Shown in pieces: positions 1-11,300 of a DNA stretch of 64,000 bases. Origin of the DNA: Rhynchopus euleeides (Eukaryota > Euglenozoa > Diplonemea > Diplonemida > Diplonemidae); contig OY723248.1 in NCBI GenBank assembly GCA_963210315.1, positions 822,727 to 886,726 on the forward strand, read 5' to 3'. Within the stretch, counting starts at the first letter, position 1, and every line of letters starts with the position of its first letter. The translations under genes and the position numbers were made by a program. The notes below the pieces were generated by a model, which saw nothing but the letters and a program-made list of their open reading frames with translations, ran no database searches and was not told where the DNA came from.

Positions 1-388
1 TCTCCTTCACAAGCAGCACCTGCAGGAGCGTGCATGTCTTTCGTCCCTCCGGAAGCAGATATAGAGGAGACGCACGGATTAGCGAATCGGAGGTCAGGAT
101 AATGCCCAGCTCGTCCATCAGCTCCAGCCGCATGGAGTTGATCATCCTGGGGACTGCGTTTGGAAAATTGCACCCGCCTGCCGTGCGCATCGTTCCGCGC
201 CTCCCCTGCTGGAAGACGCAGAGCCCCGTGTCGGTGATCACATAGGCTGCGACGTGCCACACATGCGAGCATTCCGTCGGGTCGTAGAGCATCCGAAACT
301 CCTCTGTATCTCTGAGCTCCAGGAGGGCCGCAAAGTATGGGTGTTTTGCGATCTCCTTCGCCTCGGGCACTTCGATTCTGCCCCGCAT
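1..388 (-). CDS. Partial coding region, unknown protein (runs off left edge)
   Basis: Reading the minus strand from the ATG at 386-388 gives 129 codons without a stop down to base 1, in GC-rich coding-like composition. The peptide starts MRGRIEVPEAKEIAKH, continues through a segment with YDPTECSHVWHVAAYVITD and ends near LLPEGRKTCTLLQVLLVKE. I do not recognise a family. A (CT)n tract lies just upstream on the minus strand, and the first AG after it falls inside the predicted start (GGGGCAG, codons 3-4). The true boundary may therefore be a splice acceptor at about 378 rather than this ATG, making it an internal exon. It has the same orientation as all other host genes here. Confidence 0.5.
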   Translation of the reverse strand, partial: MRGRIEVPEAKEIAKHPYFAALLELRDTEEFRMLYDPTECSHVWHVAAYVITDTGLCVFQQGRRGTMRTAGGCNFPNAVPRMINSMRLELMDELGIILTSDSLIRASPLYLLPEGRKTCTLLQVLLVKE

Positions 389-2107
389 TGGAGGATGAAC
401 CGGGAGTAGTGAGAGAGAGAGAGAGAGTGGAAGAGGCGGAGGGGGGGTTGGGCGTCAGGCAACAGGCTAGAGGTGCCGGATACCCGAGGGGGGGGAGGGG
501 ATGAAGTGTCGGAGCACAAAACACAAAAAAAGGGCAAAAAAAGGGCAAGTGTGGGGAAAGTCAGAATCTGCAGGGGTGTGAGGGGAGAGAGGCTGAAAAA
601 AAAGTTTCAAAAAGAAATGTATCTCCTGCAGATGGTACCACCACCGGGGTGTCAGATAGGGGTAAGAAGGCGACACCCAGCGGCACGATGCACTCTCTGT
701 TGTGTGCGTGGTGTGAATTCCTGTTGGTGGATGGTGTGGGAAACCAGACAAATGAATCGCCCAACTGAATCGTGCTAGCTAAACTCCGGAAAGAAGTGTC
801 TTTTTTCGTTGAACGCTTGTGGGAAAACAAAAATCCTGGCAGACAAGAAAGAATGAGCTGAAAATCAATTCCCGATCGATCAGCGAGACGGGGGGACAGA
901 GCGAGAGTCTGGGCTCTGTGGGGGCTGCTGGATTGGATGGGGGACTGGTGCTAAGGAAGGCCGCTTCTCTACACCTACCTCCACTGTTTTCTTCCGGGGT
1001 ATTTTTGGGGGGGGTGGGGGAGGGGTGGGTGGGTGAGTGGGTGGACTGGGTTTGGGGAATCTTCCTCTTTCCTCTTTTCCTCTTCCACGAAAAAGCTGCC
1101 CACCCACCCACCACCCCCCCTCAGGGAAAACTGAAAATCTTCCCTCCAGGGATGGAGTGCTAGGGGAGATATGACGGTAATAGCAATAATAACGATAAGT
1201 CATCCCTGGTCGGGTGTGGGGGTGGGGGGGTGGGGTATGGACATGCAAAGAGAGCACGCAAGCGTAAAAACCAAGCATCCCCTCCGCCCAACATGTGGTG
1301 GTGGCGGGGGTGGTGGGGGCGGCAGACATACGCAGTGCACAGTGCACCCCCCTCTCGTCTTAAACCCACCTGCAAAGAAAAGGGTAACAACAAAACAGCA
1401 AGGAGAGAGAGTGAGAGAGAGAGAAGAAAAAGGAATCGAGATGACTTCCGCGAAGAGCAAAAAAAATTGCTGGAGGTGTGCGTGTGCGTGTGGGTTTGGG
1501 TAGGTATGGTGTGACGGTACACACATTCCATTGCTAGGGTGCGTGCTGCTTGACAAATCAGCAGCTTGGAAATATCGAATCACCTCAGTCATCTGACTCT
1601 CCTTTCCCGGAAGGCGTGGGAAACACGGGGAAGGGGGCGGTGTAGTGGAACCGTGAACCCTAAAAGTTCCAGTCGCACAACTTCTTCATCCGTCACTTCG
1701 CAACACTCAGTGTCACTGCCGCTAAAAAAAATGACTTGGAGGCCAGTATACAGAGGCACGCAGCGGAGACATGTCGAATGGGAAATGCCTGCGAGTGCAT
1801 GTGCAGCATACCGAACGCTGTCGCGTCATTTTTTGAGTGGAAAAAAGAGGCCATCTGTTCTAACAAGAAAATAGATGTTCAATACAATCGCCCTGATTTA
1901 GGAGCGCGCAAACCCCTTCAAGGGTATCGAAGGGCGTAGAGGAGGGTTGCTGCGCACGCCACCGCCAGGACGACTGCTCTAGGGTTTTGGGGAGGAGGGG
2001 CAGATCAGCACAAGCTGTCCGTCTTTATGTTTCTGGCAAGCGGGTTTGTAAAAATGGCGGAACACACAGGCCCGCGTGGGACGGACGAAGAGGCGGAGGG
2101 CGGGGTT
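389..2107. other. Intergenic or intronic, no gene recognised
   Basis: Short open frames exist on both strands but are dominated by low complexity: G runs, (GA)n at 411-427 and 1401-1425, and GT-rich stretches around 1200-1330. None shows a conserved motif. The strong C bias of the minus strand (many CCCCCC and CCACCC runs) could provide pyrimidine tracts for splicing. Confidence 0.5.
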
Positions 2108-2446
2108 GGAGGAGGACAGGCCTGTCGCTAACTTTTCGATTTTGGAGATTTGGTGGGTTGACGCTCCTGTTTTGGGGGGGGATCAGGGGGGAAAACACTA
2201 GGGGTCAATTTTTCTCGCGCGCGCTTCGCGCGCGCTCGTGTTGTTGCCAAATTTTCCCATCGGTGGACCACTAGGTGGGCACGGTGTGAGGCGCTGGGTT
2301 CCTTCCGTGGTTCCTCTCCCGCTCGCGCCGTCGGGTGCCGGAGGAAACCAAAAAATGGCTTTCGGGACCATGATTTCGACGCTGCCCCCTGATATGTCAC
2401 GGCCGTCAAAGCGCAAGGACTTGGTTACTAGACGGGCACGCGAGAT

Positions 2447-2506
2447 GGGGGGTCTGGGGGGCAGGGCCCCCCAGCCGCCGGAGGCCACGGTAGTGAGCAT
2501 CTGTTC
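2447..2506 (+). repeat. 60-bp GC-hairpin module, copy 1
   Basis: Block with a GGGGGGCAGGGCCCCCC-type stem, then CCGCCGGAGGCCACGGTAG, then CATCTGTTC. It is the first of two direct copies inside the 9-bp-TSD element. Confidence 0.85.
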
Positions 2507-2621
2507 ATTGTGGGCGTACAGATTCTGTGTGAGTTGGCTGCGTCCTCCTGAGGCTACTGGAGTGGGTGGATTCCCTGACCTGATGGGAATCGAATGACTT
2601 GAGTACGAGACATACGCCACA

Positions 2622-2681
2622 GGGGGGTCTGGGGGGCGGAGCCCCCCAGCCGCCGGAGGCCACGGTAGTGAGCATCTGTTC
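2622..2681 (+). repeat. 60-bp GC-hairpin module, copy 2
   Basis: Second direct copy in the same element, about 175 bp after the first and preceded by GAGACATACGCCACA. The stem is GGGGGGCGGAGCCCCCC. Confidence 0.85.
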
Positions 2682-2989
2682 CTGCAAAACCATACTCTCT
2701 TCGACGTCGACCCAGTGAAAGTGGGTTGACGCTTGGTCGACGCTTGGTGAGCGTCGACCCAGTGTAACCGGGCCAACGCTAGGTTAGCGTCGACCCAGTG
2801 TAATAAATGGGTTGACGCTTGGTCCAGGCTTGAATGGCAACCCAGTTCCACTAGGTCGACGCTCCAAGCCTCGACCAAGCGTCAACCCAGTCCACTGGGT
2901 CGACGCTGGGTCGACGCTTTTTTATGGGGGGGGAAACCCAAAATCACTGGGTCGACGGTCGACGCTTAGCGACATGCCTGGGAGGAGGA

Positions 2990-3589
2990 GGAGGGGGGGG
3001 GGGATTTTTCGTTTTCACAAGGGGATGAGAAGCTCAGGAGTGGTGGACTCGGGCCATACAAATAACCAACCCCAACCGTCTCTCAACAGAGACAGAGGAG
3101 GAGACGATGGGTATGCGCATGCATGCGCAAACACACACCCACCTTCAGATTTTCTGTTGAGTGCCGGTCACACCAAGCGAACTGACACCGCCCCCACACA
3201 CAGTGTGTGCGTGTGGGTGAGTGGGTGAGTCCATCCAACAGCCTCCTTTTACCGCCTTGCGTCTATCGATAAGAAAAAAATCCCCCCTCCTCAAAGACCC
3301 ACGCCCCCCACCCTCCACCTTGCGTCCTTCCCCTCTCCTAACTGTGTGTTGCCTCGCCATCCCAGACGACCCGCGCCTTGATCTGAGCCGTCAAACCACC
3401 TCCTCCCGTAACGTAATGTATATCAAAAAAAAGCGAAGTAAAGAGGACACGCGCCGAAAGGCGGAAGCGGCGGGTGGAAGAGAGAGACAGAGAGTGTGAG
3501 AATGGGGTAGGGTAAGGTAGGGTATTTTGGCAGCACAATAAAAAAAGGCCAGGCCACACCGCCGTCACCCGGTTGTTCTGGATGTCAAA
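2990..3589. other. Spacer between mobile elements
   Basis: I see no gene. It contains low-complexity G runs, a GTGTGTGCGTGTGGGTGAGTG stretch near 3200-3230 and a pyrimidine-rich block around 3270-3345. Confidence 0.5.
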
Positions 3590-3698
3590 GGGGGCCCTCG
3601 CTACCAAGTGTGACTGAGTGAGAAAAAGTGAGAAGTCAGCCACGTTTGGCTGAAAACTGACGACTCGTGACTCACAGTGACTCGTAGCGAGGGCCCCC
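3590..3698. repeat. 109-bp foldback element
   Basis: Exact 15-bp inverted repeats GGGGGCCCTCGCTAC (3590-3604) and its complement (3684-3698) close a 79-bp interior rich in GTGACT/AGTCAC, so the whole unit can fold back. It is non-coding. It sits 27 bp left of the second 9-bp-TSD element. I could not settle on a target duplication because both flanks are A-rich. Confidence 0.65.
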
Positions 3699-4056
3699 AA
3701 AAAGAGATATTGGAATGTTGCGTGCCAGGCCTGTCGCTAACTTTTCGATTTTGGAGATTTGGTGGGTTGACGCTCCTGTTTTGGGGGGGGATCAGGGGGG
3801 AAAACACTAGGGGTCAATTTTTCTCGCGCGCGCTTCGCGCGCGCTCGTGTTGTTGCCAAATTTTCCCATCGGTGGACCACTAGGTGGGCACGGTGTGAGG
3901 CGCTGGGTTCCTTCCGTGGTTCCTCTCCCGCTCGCGCCGTCGGGTGCCGGAGGAAACCAAAAAATGGCTTTCGGGACCATGATTTCGACGCTGCCCCCTG
4001 ATATGCCACGGCCGTCAAAGCGCAAGGACTTGGTTACTAGACGGGCACGCGAGATA

Positions 4057-4115
4057 GGGGGGCTGGGGGGCAGAGCCCCCCAGCCGCCGGAGGCCACGGT
4101 AGTGAACATCTGTTC
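4057..4115 (+). repeat. 60-bp GC-hairpin module, copy 3
   Basis: First module of the second 9-bp-TSD element, with stem GGGGGGCAGAGCCCCCC. Confidence 0.85.
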
Positions 4116-4230
4116 ATTGTGGGCGTACAGATTCTGTGTGAGTTGGCTGTGTCCCCCTGAGGCGACTGGAGTGGTTGGATTCCCTGACCCGGTGGGAATC
4201 GAATGACTTGAGTACGAGACACACGCCACA

Positions 4231-4290
4231 GGGGGGTCTGGGGGGCGGAGCCCCCCAGCCGCCGGAGGCCACGGTAGTGATCATCTGTTC
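4231..4290 (+). repeat. 60-bp GC-hairpin module, copy 4
   Basis: Second module of the same element. It ends GTGATCATCTGTTC, one base different from the consensus. Confidence 0.85.
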
Positions 4291-4587
4291 CTGCAAAACC
4301 ATACTCTCTTCGACGTCGACCCAGTGAAAGTGGGTTGACGCTTGGTCGACGCTTGGTGAGCGTCGACCCAGTGTAACCGGGTCAACGCTAGGTTAGCGTC
4401 GACCCAGTGTAATAAATGGGTTGACGCTTGGTCCAGGCTTGAATGGCAACCCAGTTCCACTGGGTCGACGCTCCAAGCCTCGACCAAGCGTCAACCCAGT
4501 CCACTGGGTCGACGCTTTTTTATGGGGGGGGAAACCCAAAATCACTGGGTCGACGGTCGACGCTTAGCGACATGCCTGGTTGCGTGC

Positions 4588-7500
4588 ACGGGCGGGAGGG
4601 GGGGGAGGAGGGGGGGCGGGTGGAGAGAAAGGGAGAGAGGGGACGGAAGACGCACGACCCATCAACCTTCACGTTCACCTGCCCAACCCCCTCGGTGTTT
4701 GAGCCGTGGCATTTTTTTTTATCTGGATGTTGTAAACTCGTGAGAGAGAGAAAGACAGAAACAAGAGGGAGAGTGTGGCTAGGAAAGTGATCCTGACCCA
4801 GCCACATTCCCTTCCTTCATTCTGGGGGGGGGGGGGGGGGGGGAAGGGGCGGGGGGGTTGAAAACGTCCTGTGAAAACACCCTTCACAGAAACCTTCCTC
4901 CCTGCCCCTTCCAGTGTTGGGCTAAGCCGAACCATCAATACAAAATAACGCCAATTATTTTGCCCTTCTCTGTGCAGTGTCGGGCCAGAGATAAGGCAGC
5001 CATATTAGACGGACTGCCTCTTGCAGCTTCTTCCAAAAGGCGGTGTGCTTCGTTGCCTTTGGATCCCTTTGGGACAAAGATAGTGCTGGCAGCCACAGAG
5101 AAAATCGGGGGGCGAGGGGGGGAGAGGGAGGAGGGGAAAGACGTGCGAGGGAAAACGATACCAGGGCCGCCGCATCACAATCCCGGATCTTGACCACACA
5201 TCCGCATTCCCCCCCCTTTATCCCCCCCCCCCCCAAACCGAGCGCTTGTGAAAAATTAGACTGTGTGCCGGGAAACGGGTATTCATTTTCCCGAAACACA
5301 CCAAGATCCGCTTTGAATAATTGGATTTTTTCAGCGCATAAGCGGCCAGCGGGGAATGTGGCTTGCGCTTATGTCAGAAGCAAGGGCCCCCACATCAAGG
5401 CACTCATCAAGAAAAGCCAACATAATATGAGGTGGGGTGGGTTCCCACCCCACCTCTAATCGCGTTTCTCACTATTTTCGCAGAAAAACAAAAACAACAG
5501 CAACGACAACAACAACAGCAAACAGTATCATTCTATACCGCCAAGACACGGCGGGGATGTCAGTAGAAGAAAACGTCAGGCAGGGGTTAATGCAGAAGAA
5601 CAGTGTGAGAGGGGTGGTGGGGGGCGAAGCCTTGCGTGTGCCCTTGTCTGAGGCAGGCAAGCCTCAGAGGCGCACACAGCTAGAGCAGGGCGGGGCAGAA
5701 CAAGAATAAAAAAAATCGTGTTCTTCTCTTGATGATCGCAGATGTTGTGTTGAATCGAACACAACCCATCTAAAGCGCAATACCAAGACCGCCCTCTCTT
5801 GATCAAAAGCAGCTTTTTGCCTTCACCCTCCCCAAACCCGCAGCGAAGGGGGGGAGGTCCTTCTCGTGGTGTGAGTTCGTGCATTCCACCCATATTTTTT
5901 GTTGTGACAAAAAAAAGGAACCGCCGAAACTTTGGCGGAAAAAAATAACATTTTTTACCTCATAGTGAAGGCGCACCACCAGAGACTATCAAGAATTACT
6001 GAAGAAAAACGATGAGACGCCCCGGGGTGAGATTGCCATGAAGCCGAGAACGGTAAAGGCACAGAGTCAAACCTCCCTTCTCTCGTTAAGCAATCTGTGT
6101 CCGAGATGCTGGGGGAGGTGGAGGGGGCGGCGGATGGGGGGATGGGAGTAGTCGTAGATCACGGTAAGGAACGATAAATCCTCCCCCGCTCCCCGGTCCA
6201 TGTTGCTTAGAAGAGTACACCACCCCCCACTCCCCTTCCGTACGAACGAAGGACTAACAAAAACCCCCCCCCCTCCTCTCTCAGATGACCCCCCCACGAC
6301 TTGTTCGGTTTGTCGCGAAAAGCAGAAGAAAAATTTGCTGAAGAAATACTGGAGAGGGCGGTGATGGGGGCGATGGAGGTGAGTGGGGGGGGGGGGGGGT
6401 GGGGTGGGGTTCATGCTGTTTTGGTTGAAAATATGTAGCAGCCAATTTGAGGATTTTTTTTTGCTGGGGGGGGGGGGAGTGGGGAGTGGTAAGGCAGGCA
6501 CGCATTTTTTTTCCTGGCTACCACACATACACACGACACACGCCACACAATCGCATGCGCAAACCACTCTGTTTCTTGCCGGGGTTTAGAACCCAGCGAG
6601 GTCATTTTGCTCCTTGATGCGATCTCCGCTGTTACACACACAGACACACCCACACATATCACCCAACTGCCAGCTCCCTGCACCGCTTCGTGTGCCGCAC
6701 AACAGTGCCTCCTTTCGGGTGGAGCCATGCGGCACAGCGGGGGAGGGGGGAAGGAATGGGTGAAAGGTGGAGAGAGCGAGAGCTAGTGATTGAAGATCAG
6801 GCAGCTGTACGGCGCTGCAAAGATATCACACATGCTGCGTTGTGCGTAGAGTGCGGTGTGGCGGCCACCTTTTTTCGAACGGGTGGACACCCGTGCGCAC
6901 CATGCCTACCTCAGGGGGGCTTTTTGCACCGAGATTGATCATCGTGGCCACCTCGCCCCGTTTTTTCGGGGACTCTATCCGCCGCGTGTCGGTGGATGTC
7001 CCCTTTTCCCTTTCCTCGCTATTTGTTTATGTCACAGAAAATTCTGCTTCACTTCCCCGTTAGGGGCAGCTGTCGCCGGGTGGGTTTCATTCACCGCCGG
7101 CAATTCACGGCATAAAAGCATTCTCTTTGGTTTGTTTGGCTGTGTTCTGTGTTCCATATGGAGGATTTTTCGTGTTCTTGCATTTCTTGAATCTTCATTG
7201 GGTTTTGAACGAACGGTAGGTTTGTTTTCCCCACAAGAGATCCTATCCAAAGGCCTCTCGGGGGGGAATGCATTCACGGAACGGTGCAGACCGACGCACA
7301 TAACGAGGGACTGGTGCAAGAACCACACATGACCGCCTCAACATCAGCAAAATGGCATCGCGATGTTCGCTTCGCAACAGAAAGGCTGGGTCGGACGACG
7401 TGGTCAACGGTGGGCGAGGGGCATGCAAAGAAAGCAAAGACGCAGTCACGACATAAACCCCGGGACAAATCATCTGCGCACGTTTGACCAACCTCCCATG

Positions 7501-7690
7501 CGGCGCAATGGAGAGCAAGTGGCCAATCTCCCACAGTGGGGGGGGCTTCGCTCAGAAATGCAGACAACGAACCACCTCACAAATATAGGTGGAAAAGTGG
7601 CACGTTTTTTTGACACAGTGTGCAGGCCGTTCGCTATCGTCCACAGATCCCGTGTGGGGTGGACGAAGTTTTATTTGGGATTTTTGGGAT
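4588..7690. other. Gene-poor stretch, low complexity
   Basis: I see no gene on either strand. It has a run of about 19 G at 4825-4843, poly-C near 5222-5234, G runs at 6388-6400 and 6465-6477, and (CA)n/(GT)n fragments. Open frames in it are short and biased by these tracts. Pyrimidine-rich minus-strand segments are frequent. Confidence 0.45.
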
Positions 7691-8370
7691 TTTGAGATTT
7701 TTTTTTAACCACAGGGAGGCGCCCCTCGGGGGCGCTTCGCGCCCCCTCGGGAGGTACACATTGGCTACCTTTCCTTGAGAGAGCAGGTCGCTGCACTTCT
7801 GGCAAGGCTATTAGTACCTCCGGAGGCACTAATAACCTTGCTTATGAGCGAAACGCCCGTAGATTGGCAGGGACCGCTGTGCCACACAGTTCGGCTGTCA
7901 GGGGGGTCTGGGGGGTGGAGCCCCCCAGCCGCCGGAGGCCACGGTAGTGAACATCTGTTCATTGCGGATGGACAGATTCATGTAACTTGAAAGGAATTGG
8001 GCACCAGACATACGCCACAGGGGGGTCTGGGCGGAGCAATACATCGTACTTTGGGGAAGGTCGTTGTGATCTCCTTCTGACACTTCCTTCCTCGTGCATT
8101 CCCCATCCCCTGAGCCTCGTGATCCCGTGGGCTCTTTCACCACCCACCCCCCCTTCGGTGGGTGGGGGCCGAGCCCAGATTTTTTTTATCCCAACTTCGT
8201 CCCCTTGGGCGAAGTTGTTGGGCGAAGTTGGGACGAAGTAAATCTGAAGATTTATTTTTTTAGCGAAGTTGGGCCCAACTTCGCCCCGAGCGAACGGCCT
8301 GACAGTGTGGCAACCGAGCGAAAAAGGTCGCCCAATAGAAGCGAAAAAGGGGTGCACTTTGAACACAGAA
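7691..8370. repeat. Patchwork of inverted repeats around GC-hairpin modules
   Basis: It holds a GGGGGCGCTTCGCGCCCCC hairpin (about 7727-7745), a full GC-hairpin module, a truncated module fragment at 8021-8036, and a cluster of GAAGTTGGG/CCCAACTTC repeats at 8188-8285. TGCCACACAGT near 7880 and its near-complement ACAGTGTGGCA near 8302 could be degenerate ends of one element, but I could not find a matching target duplication. Confidence 0.4.
7901..7960 (+). repeat. 60-bp GC-hairpin module, copy 5
   Basis: Single copy with stem GGGGGGTGGAGCCCCCC, ending GTGAACATCTGTTC. A truncated second copy starts at 8021, preserving the usual doublet order. Confidence 0.85.
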
Positions 8371-11300
8371 AGGACGAAGTTCAGTTGAGAGAGACGATGG
8401 TGAAGGTTTTATGGAGGTGATGGACGATCTATGCCGACCTCTGATGGAGCTGGGTCGCGGGTGAGGGGGAGGGGTGGAGGAGGAGAAGGGGCTGTGGCCC
8501 TTTTTATCTGCCATATTTTCTTTTTCCTGGCGTCGGCAACGTCGCCACCACCACCACCACCCTCCCCCTGTTGGTTTTGTTTGCTGAACACAGCCCTCCA
8601 TTCTGTTGTTTACTGAGCTGCTGCAATATGATAACACATTTCTTGATTTTTTTGATCTTTTTTTTGGTGTTCTTTCCTTTCCTCCACCAGGGAGACAGAA
8701 GAGTGGGTCATGCACCCAAGGGGGGGGATTTGAGTGTCTCTGACACACATGCAGTGAACCACTATGCCGACACATCGCTTTCATGGTTCATGCAGTGTTT
8801 GCATTTTGAGATATCAAGTTTGACCAAAAAAAACGTTGGTGCCAGTGCCGTATGCTTTCAAACATAACCCTCATGTAAATGCCGTGAATACTCTGTGGGG
8901 GCGACGGCAGGTCTCCCCATGACAACAGCCTGTCCGCACCAACCGCATCAGGGCCAGGATAGATTGCGGTCCCAAAATGCAGGTGCTGCGAATCGACCTC
9001 GGCATGGAAGAAGAGACAACGCCACATATCGCCACATAATCTGTTTGTCGGGGGTCAAGAGGAGACACCGGTTTACATGAAAGACGCATCATTTATCCCC
9101 CTCCCCCCTTCTTCTTGTGGGGTGTGGGTATATCTGTGGTGTACACTGGCAAGGTGCATAAAATATTCTGAAACTTCACCTCCGAACTGCTTGCTACCGC
9201 AAAGGCTGGGAGGGGGCGGGGAGAGACTAGAAATTAAAAGCAAAAACACGCATCGCGTACTCCCTTTAGGACCAGGCTGGACACTCAGAGTGCATCGCAA
9301 AAATAAACAAAGGAACAACTGTTATGACGGAAAGATATTAGGAATATCAGAGGAAGCCAGGACACGGATGGTGTCAATAATATTAACACGCCGTGATGTG
9401 TGCAATCAGCTAGAGTGAGATGGCGGGATCTCTCGTCCCGTATCGTACTGGGTTGCCTTTTCGAGAAGGCAAACAAAACCAAAATGTCGGTTTTGTTCGG
9501 TTGGCATATACGGAGGATAATATGACTGGTGGCGTGGCCCCGAGAAAGGCATTTACGCTGTAAGGGAGGACAGGTTGTGCGTCTGTGTGTGAAAGTTATC
9601 GAGAAAATTAAACATTTTCTGCTGATGTCTGGGTTCTTGCTGGAGCAGTACAGCCACAGCCCCTCAGGGCTGTAAGCTTCACTGTCCCATAAACGTAGCG
9701 AACAGCTGGTTGCGTGCACGCGGGCCAGACTTTGCCTCGCGCAGAGGTGGGCCACGGCCTCCGTGTTGGAGATTCCATAGGAGCTGCTGTTGCCCACCCC
9801 CGAGAGAGGTTGTGGCGCCGCGCGCACACCTCAACCTGTGGTGACATGTGGCTTTGCAACAACCGCAAAAAACAGCAGGGGGGCGGGGTTTAAAAAATGT
9901 TATTTTCCTCTCCCGAATACAGTCACAAACAACAACAAAAAAAACATCAAAAAATGCCTCAATATGTGCCGCAGTTCTGACCTCACTCCCTCACTGGCCC
10001 TGCGGTATGATTGTACTTCAGTATCCCTTTGCATCGCTGCTTAGTTTTAACTGGTCGTGCCACCGGAGGAGCGGCGCGCAGCTAAAGTCTACAATGTTCA
10101 GACTGGAGATAAATCATGAAAGGGCTGTTCCGAAAGAGGTGCTTCTATAGAGGCGACACATCGTGTTGGGTGGCAGTGGGTGTTCGGGCTTGCCTGAACA
10201 GCGGCAATGGAAAACAACAACAACAACAACAACGGCAGTATCAACAGTGAACACAAAACCAGATATGGAGATGGTGCGGAGTCATGAGGATGCGGAGGGG
10301 GGACGGTGGAGGTATGCAAAAGTGAAAACAAAAAAAATCAAAAAAAAATAAACAACAAAACAACCCGCTGTGCGAAGGGGGGGGAGGTGGAGAGAAAATA
10401 ACAAAATAAAGACCGCCGAAGGAGGTTGCGAAATAATGTTAACGGTGCGTAACGATTTGAACCTTTTCCTCGATATTTTTTTTTGGCCTCGACGACCACA
10501 GTCCTGACGGGACTATTGTGTGATATTGTTGCAAGAGCAGCCTAACCCAGACACCTCTGCACTGCAACAGGGCTATATCGTTGCGACGCCTCTTCGAGGA
10601 GGCTTGTCAGGTGACAGATGCCCTGTGTGACGCCGGCACTGCCGGCGTCACACGGAAGGTGCAATGAAGGAGGGGGTGAATCGAATGCAAAACAGCACCA
10701 ACACCACAGCGCAAGGAGAGAGGGAGGGAACACCACTGCGGCTGAATGCGAAGATGGGCTTTTTAAACGACTGTGCAGAGGTAGGGTGTACTGTGGGACG
10801 AGGGGAAGGTCGGGTAGGCGACATACAGAAGTTTATTTTCTGCAGAGAACCCCACTTCCCTCTTCCCCTCCCTTCTTCTTCTTCTTCTTCCCCCCCCCCC
10901 CAATCCCTCCCCAGTCGCGGCAAATAAAAACCTCATCCGTTGTTGCATTCGCAGTCTTCTCAGAGCAAGTGACCCAGCACCCTCACCCTCACCCCCCTAC
11001 CGCACGCTACTGCAAAGATGGATACCCGGAGTGAGATGATCCATATGTACTACTACATAATGTGTTCTGGCTTGAGCCCAATAAATAGCTAGGCCTTTGA
11101 TGTGGGGGGAAACTAACAGCGGTAACAGATAGGTGGGAAGAGAGAGAGAGAGAGAAAAGGTATAAAAGGTTGAGGAGGGTTTGTGCATGCGCATATGGGT
11201 GGTGGGGTGTAGGGTGAGTGTTGGAGGGGTGTGGGGGGGGTTTGATCGTCGAGAGGGAATGGAAAAGTAAGGGGTGTGGGGGGGGGGGGTGTGTGTGTGT

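Larger units (their letters stand above)
2117..2980 (+). mobile_element. Non-autonomous DNA element with 9-bp TSD, copy 1
   Basis: The termini are near-perfect inverted repeats: CAGGCCTGTCGCTAA at the left and, on the other strand, CAGGCATGTCGCTAA at the right (one mismatch in 15). It is flanked by the 9-bp direct repeat GGAGGAGGA (2108-2116 and 2981-2989), here in low-complexity DNA. The same 9-bp rule holds in unique sequence at the two other copies. Inside are a GCGCGCGCTTCGCGCGCGC hairpin near 2218, two direct copies of the 60-bp GC-hairpin module, and a right half built from GTCGACCCAGTG and GTCGACGCTTGGT motifs in both orientations. There is no coding capacity. A 9-bp duplication suggests mobilisation by a Mutator-like transposase, which is inference. 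Confidence 0.85.
3726..4578 (+). mobile_element. Non-autonomous DNA element with 9-bp TSD, copy 2
   Basis: Near-identical to the element at 2117-2980, with the same CAGGCCTGTCGCTAA and CAGGCATGTCGCTAA termini. It is flanked by an exact 9-bp duplication GTTGCGTGC (3717-3725 and 4579-4587), which independently fixes the element borders. It has both internal GC-hairpin modules and the GTCGACGCTT-rich right half, but lacks one short GTCGACGCTGG repeat present in copy 1. It is non-coding. The very high identity to the other two copies implies recent movement. Confidence 0.9.

Noticed and set aside
9285-9827. 180-codon minus-strand frame
   Set aside because: No recognisable domain, mixed composition, no acceptor signal, and surrounded by non-coding DNA; not enough to call a gene.
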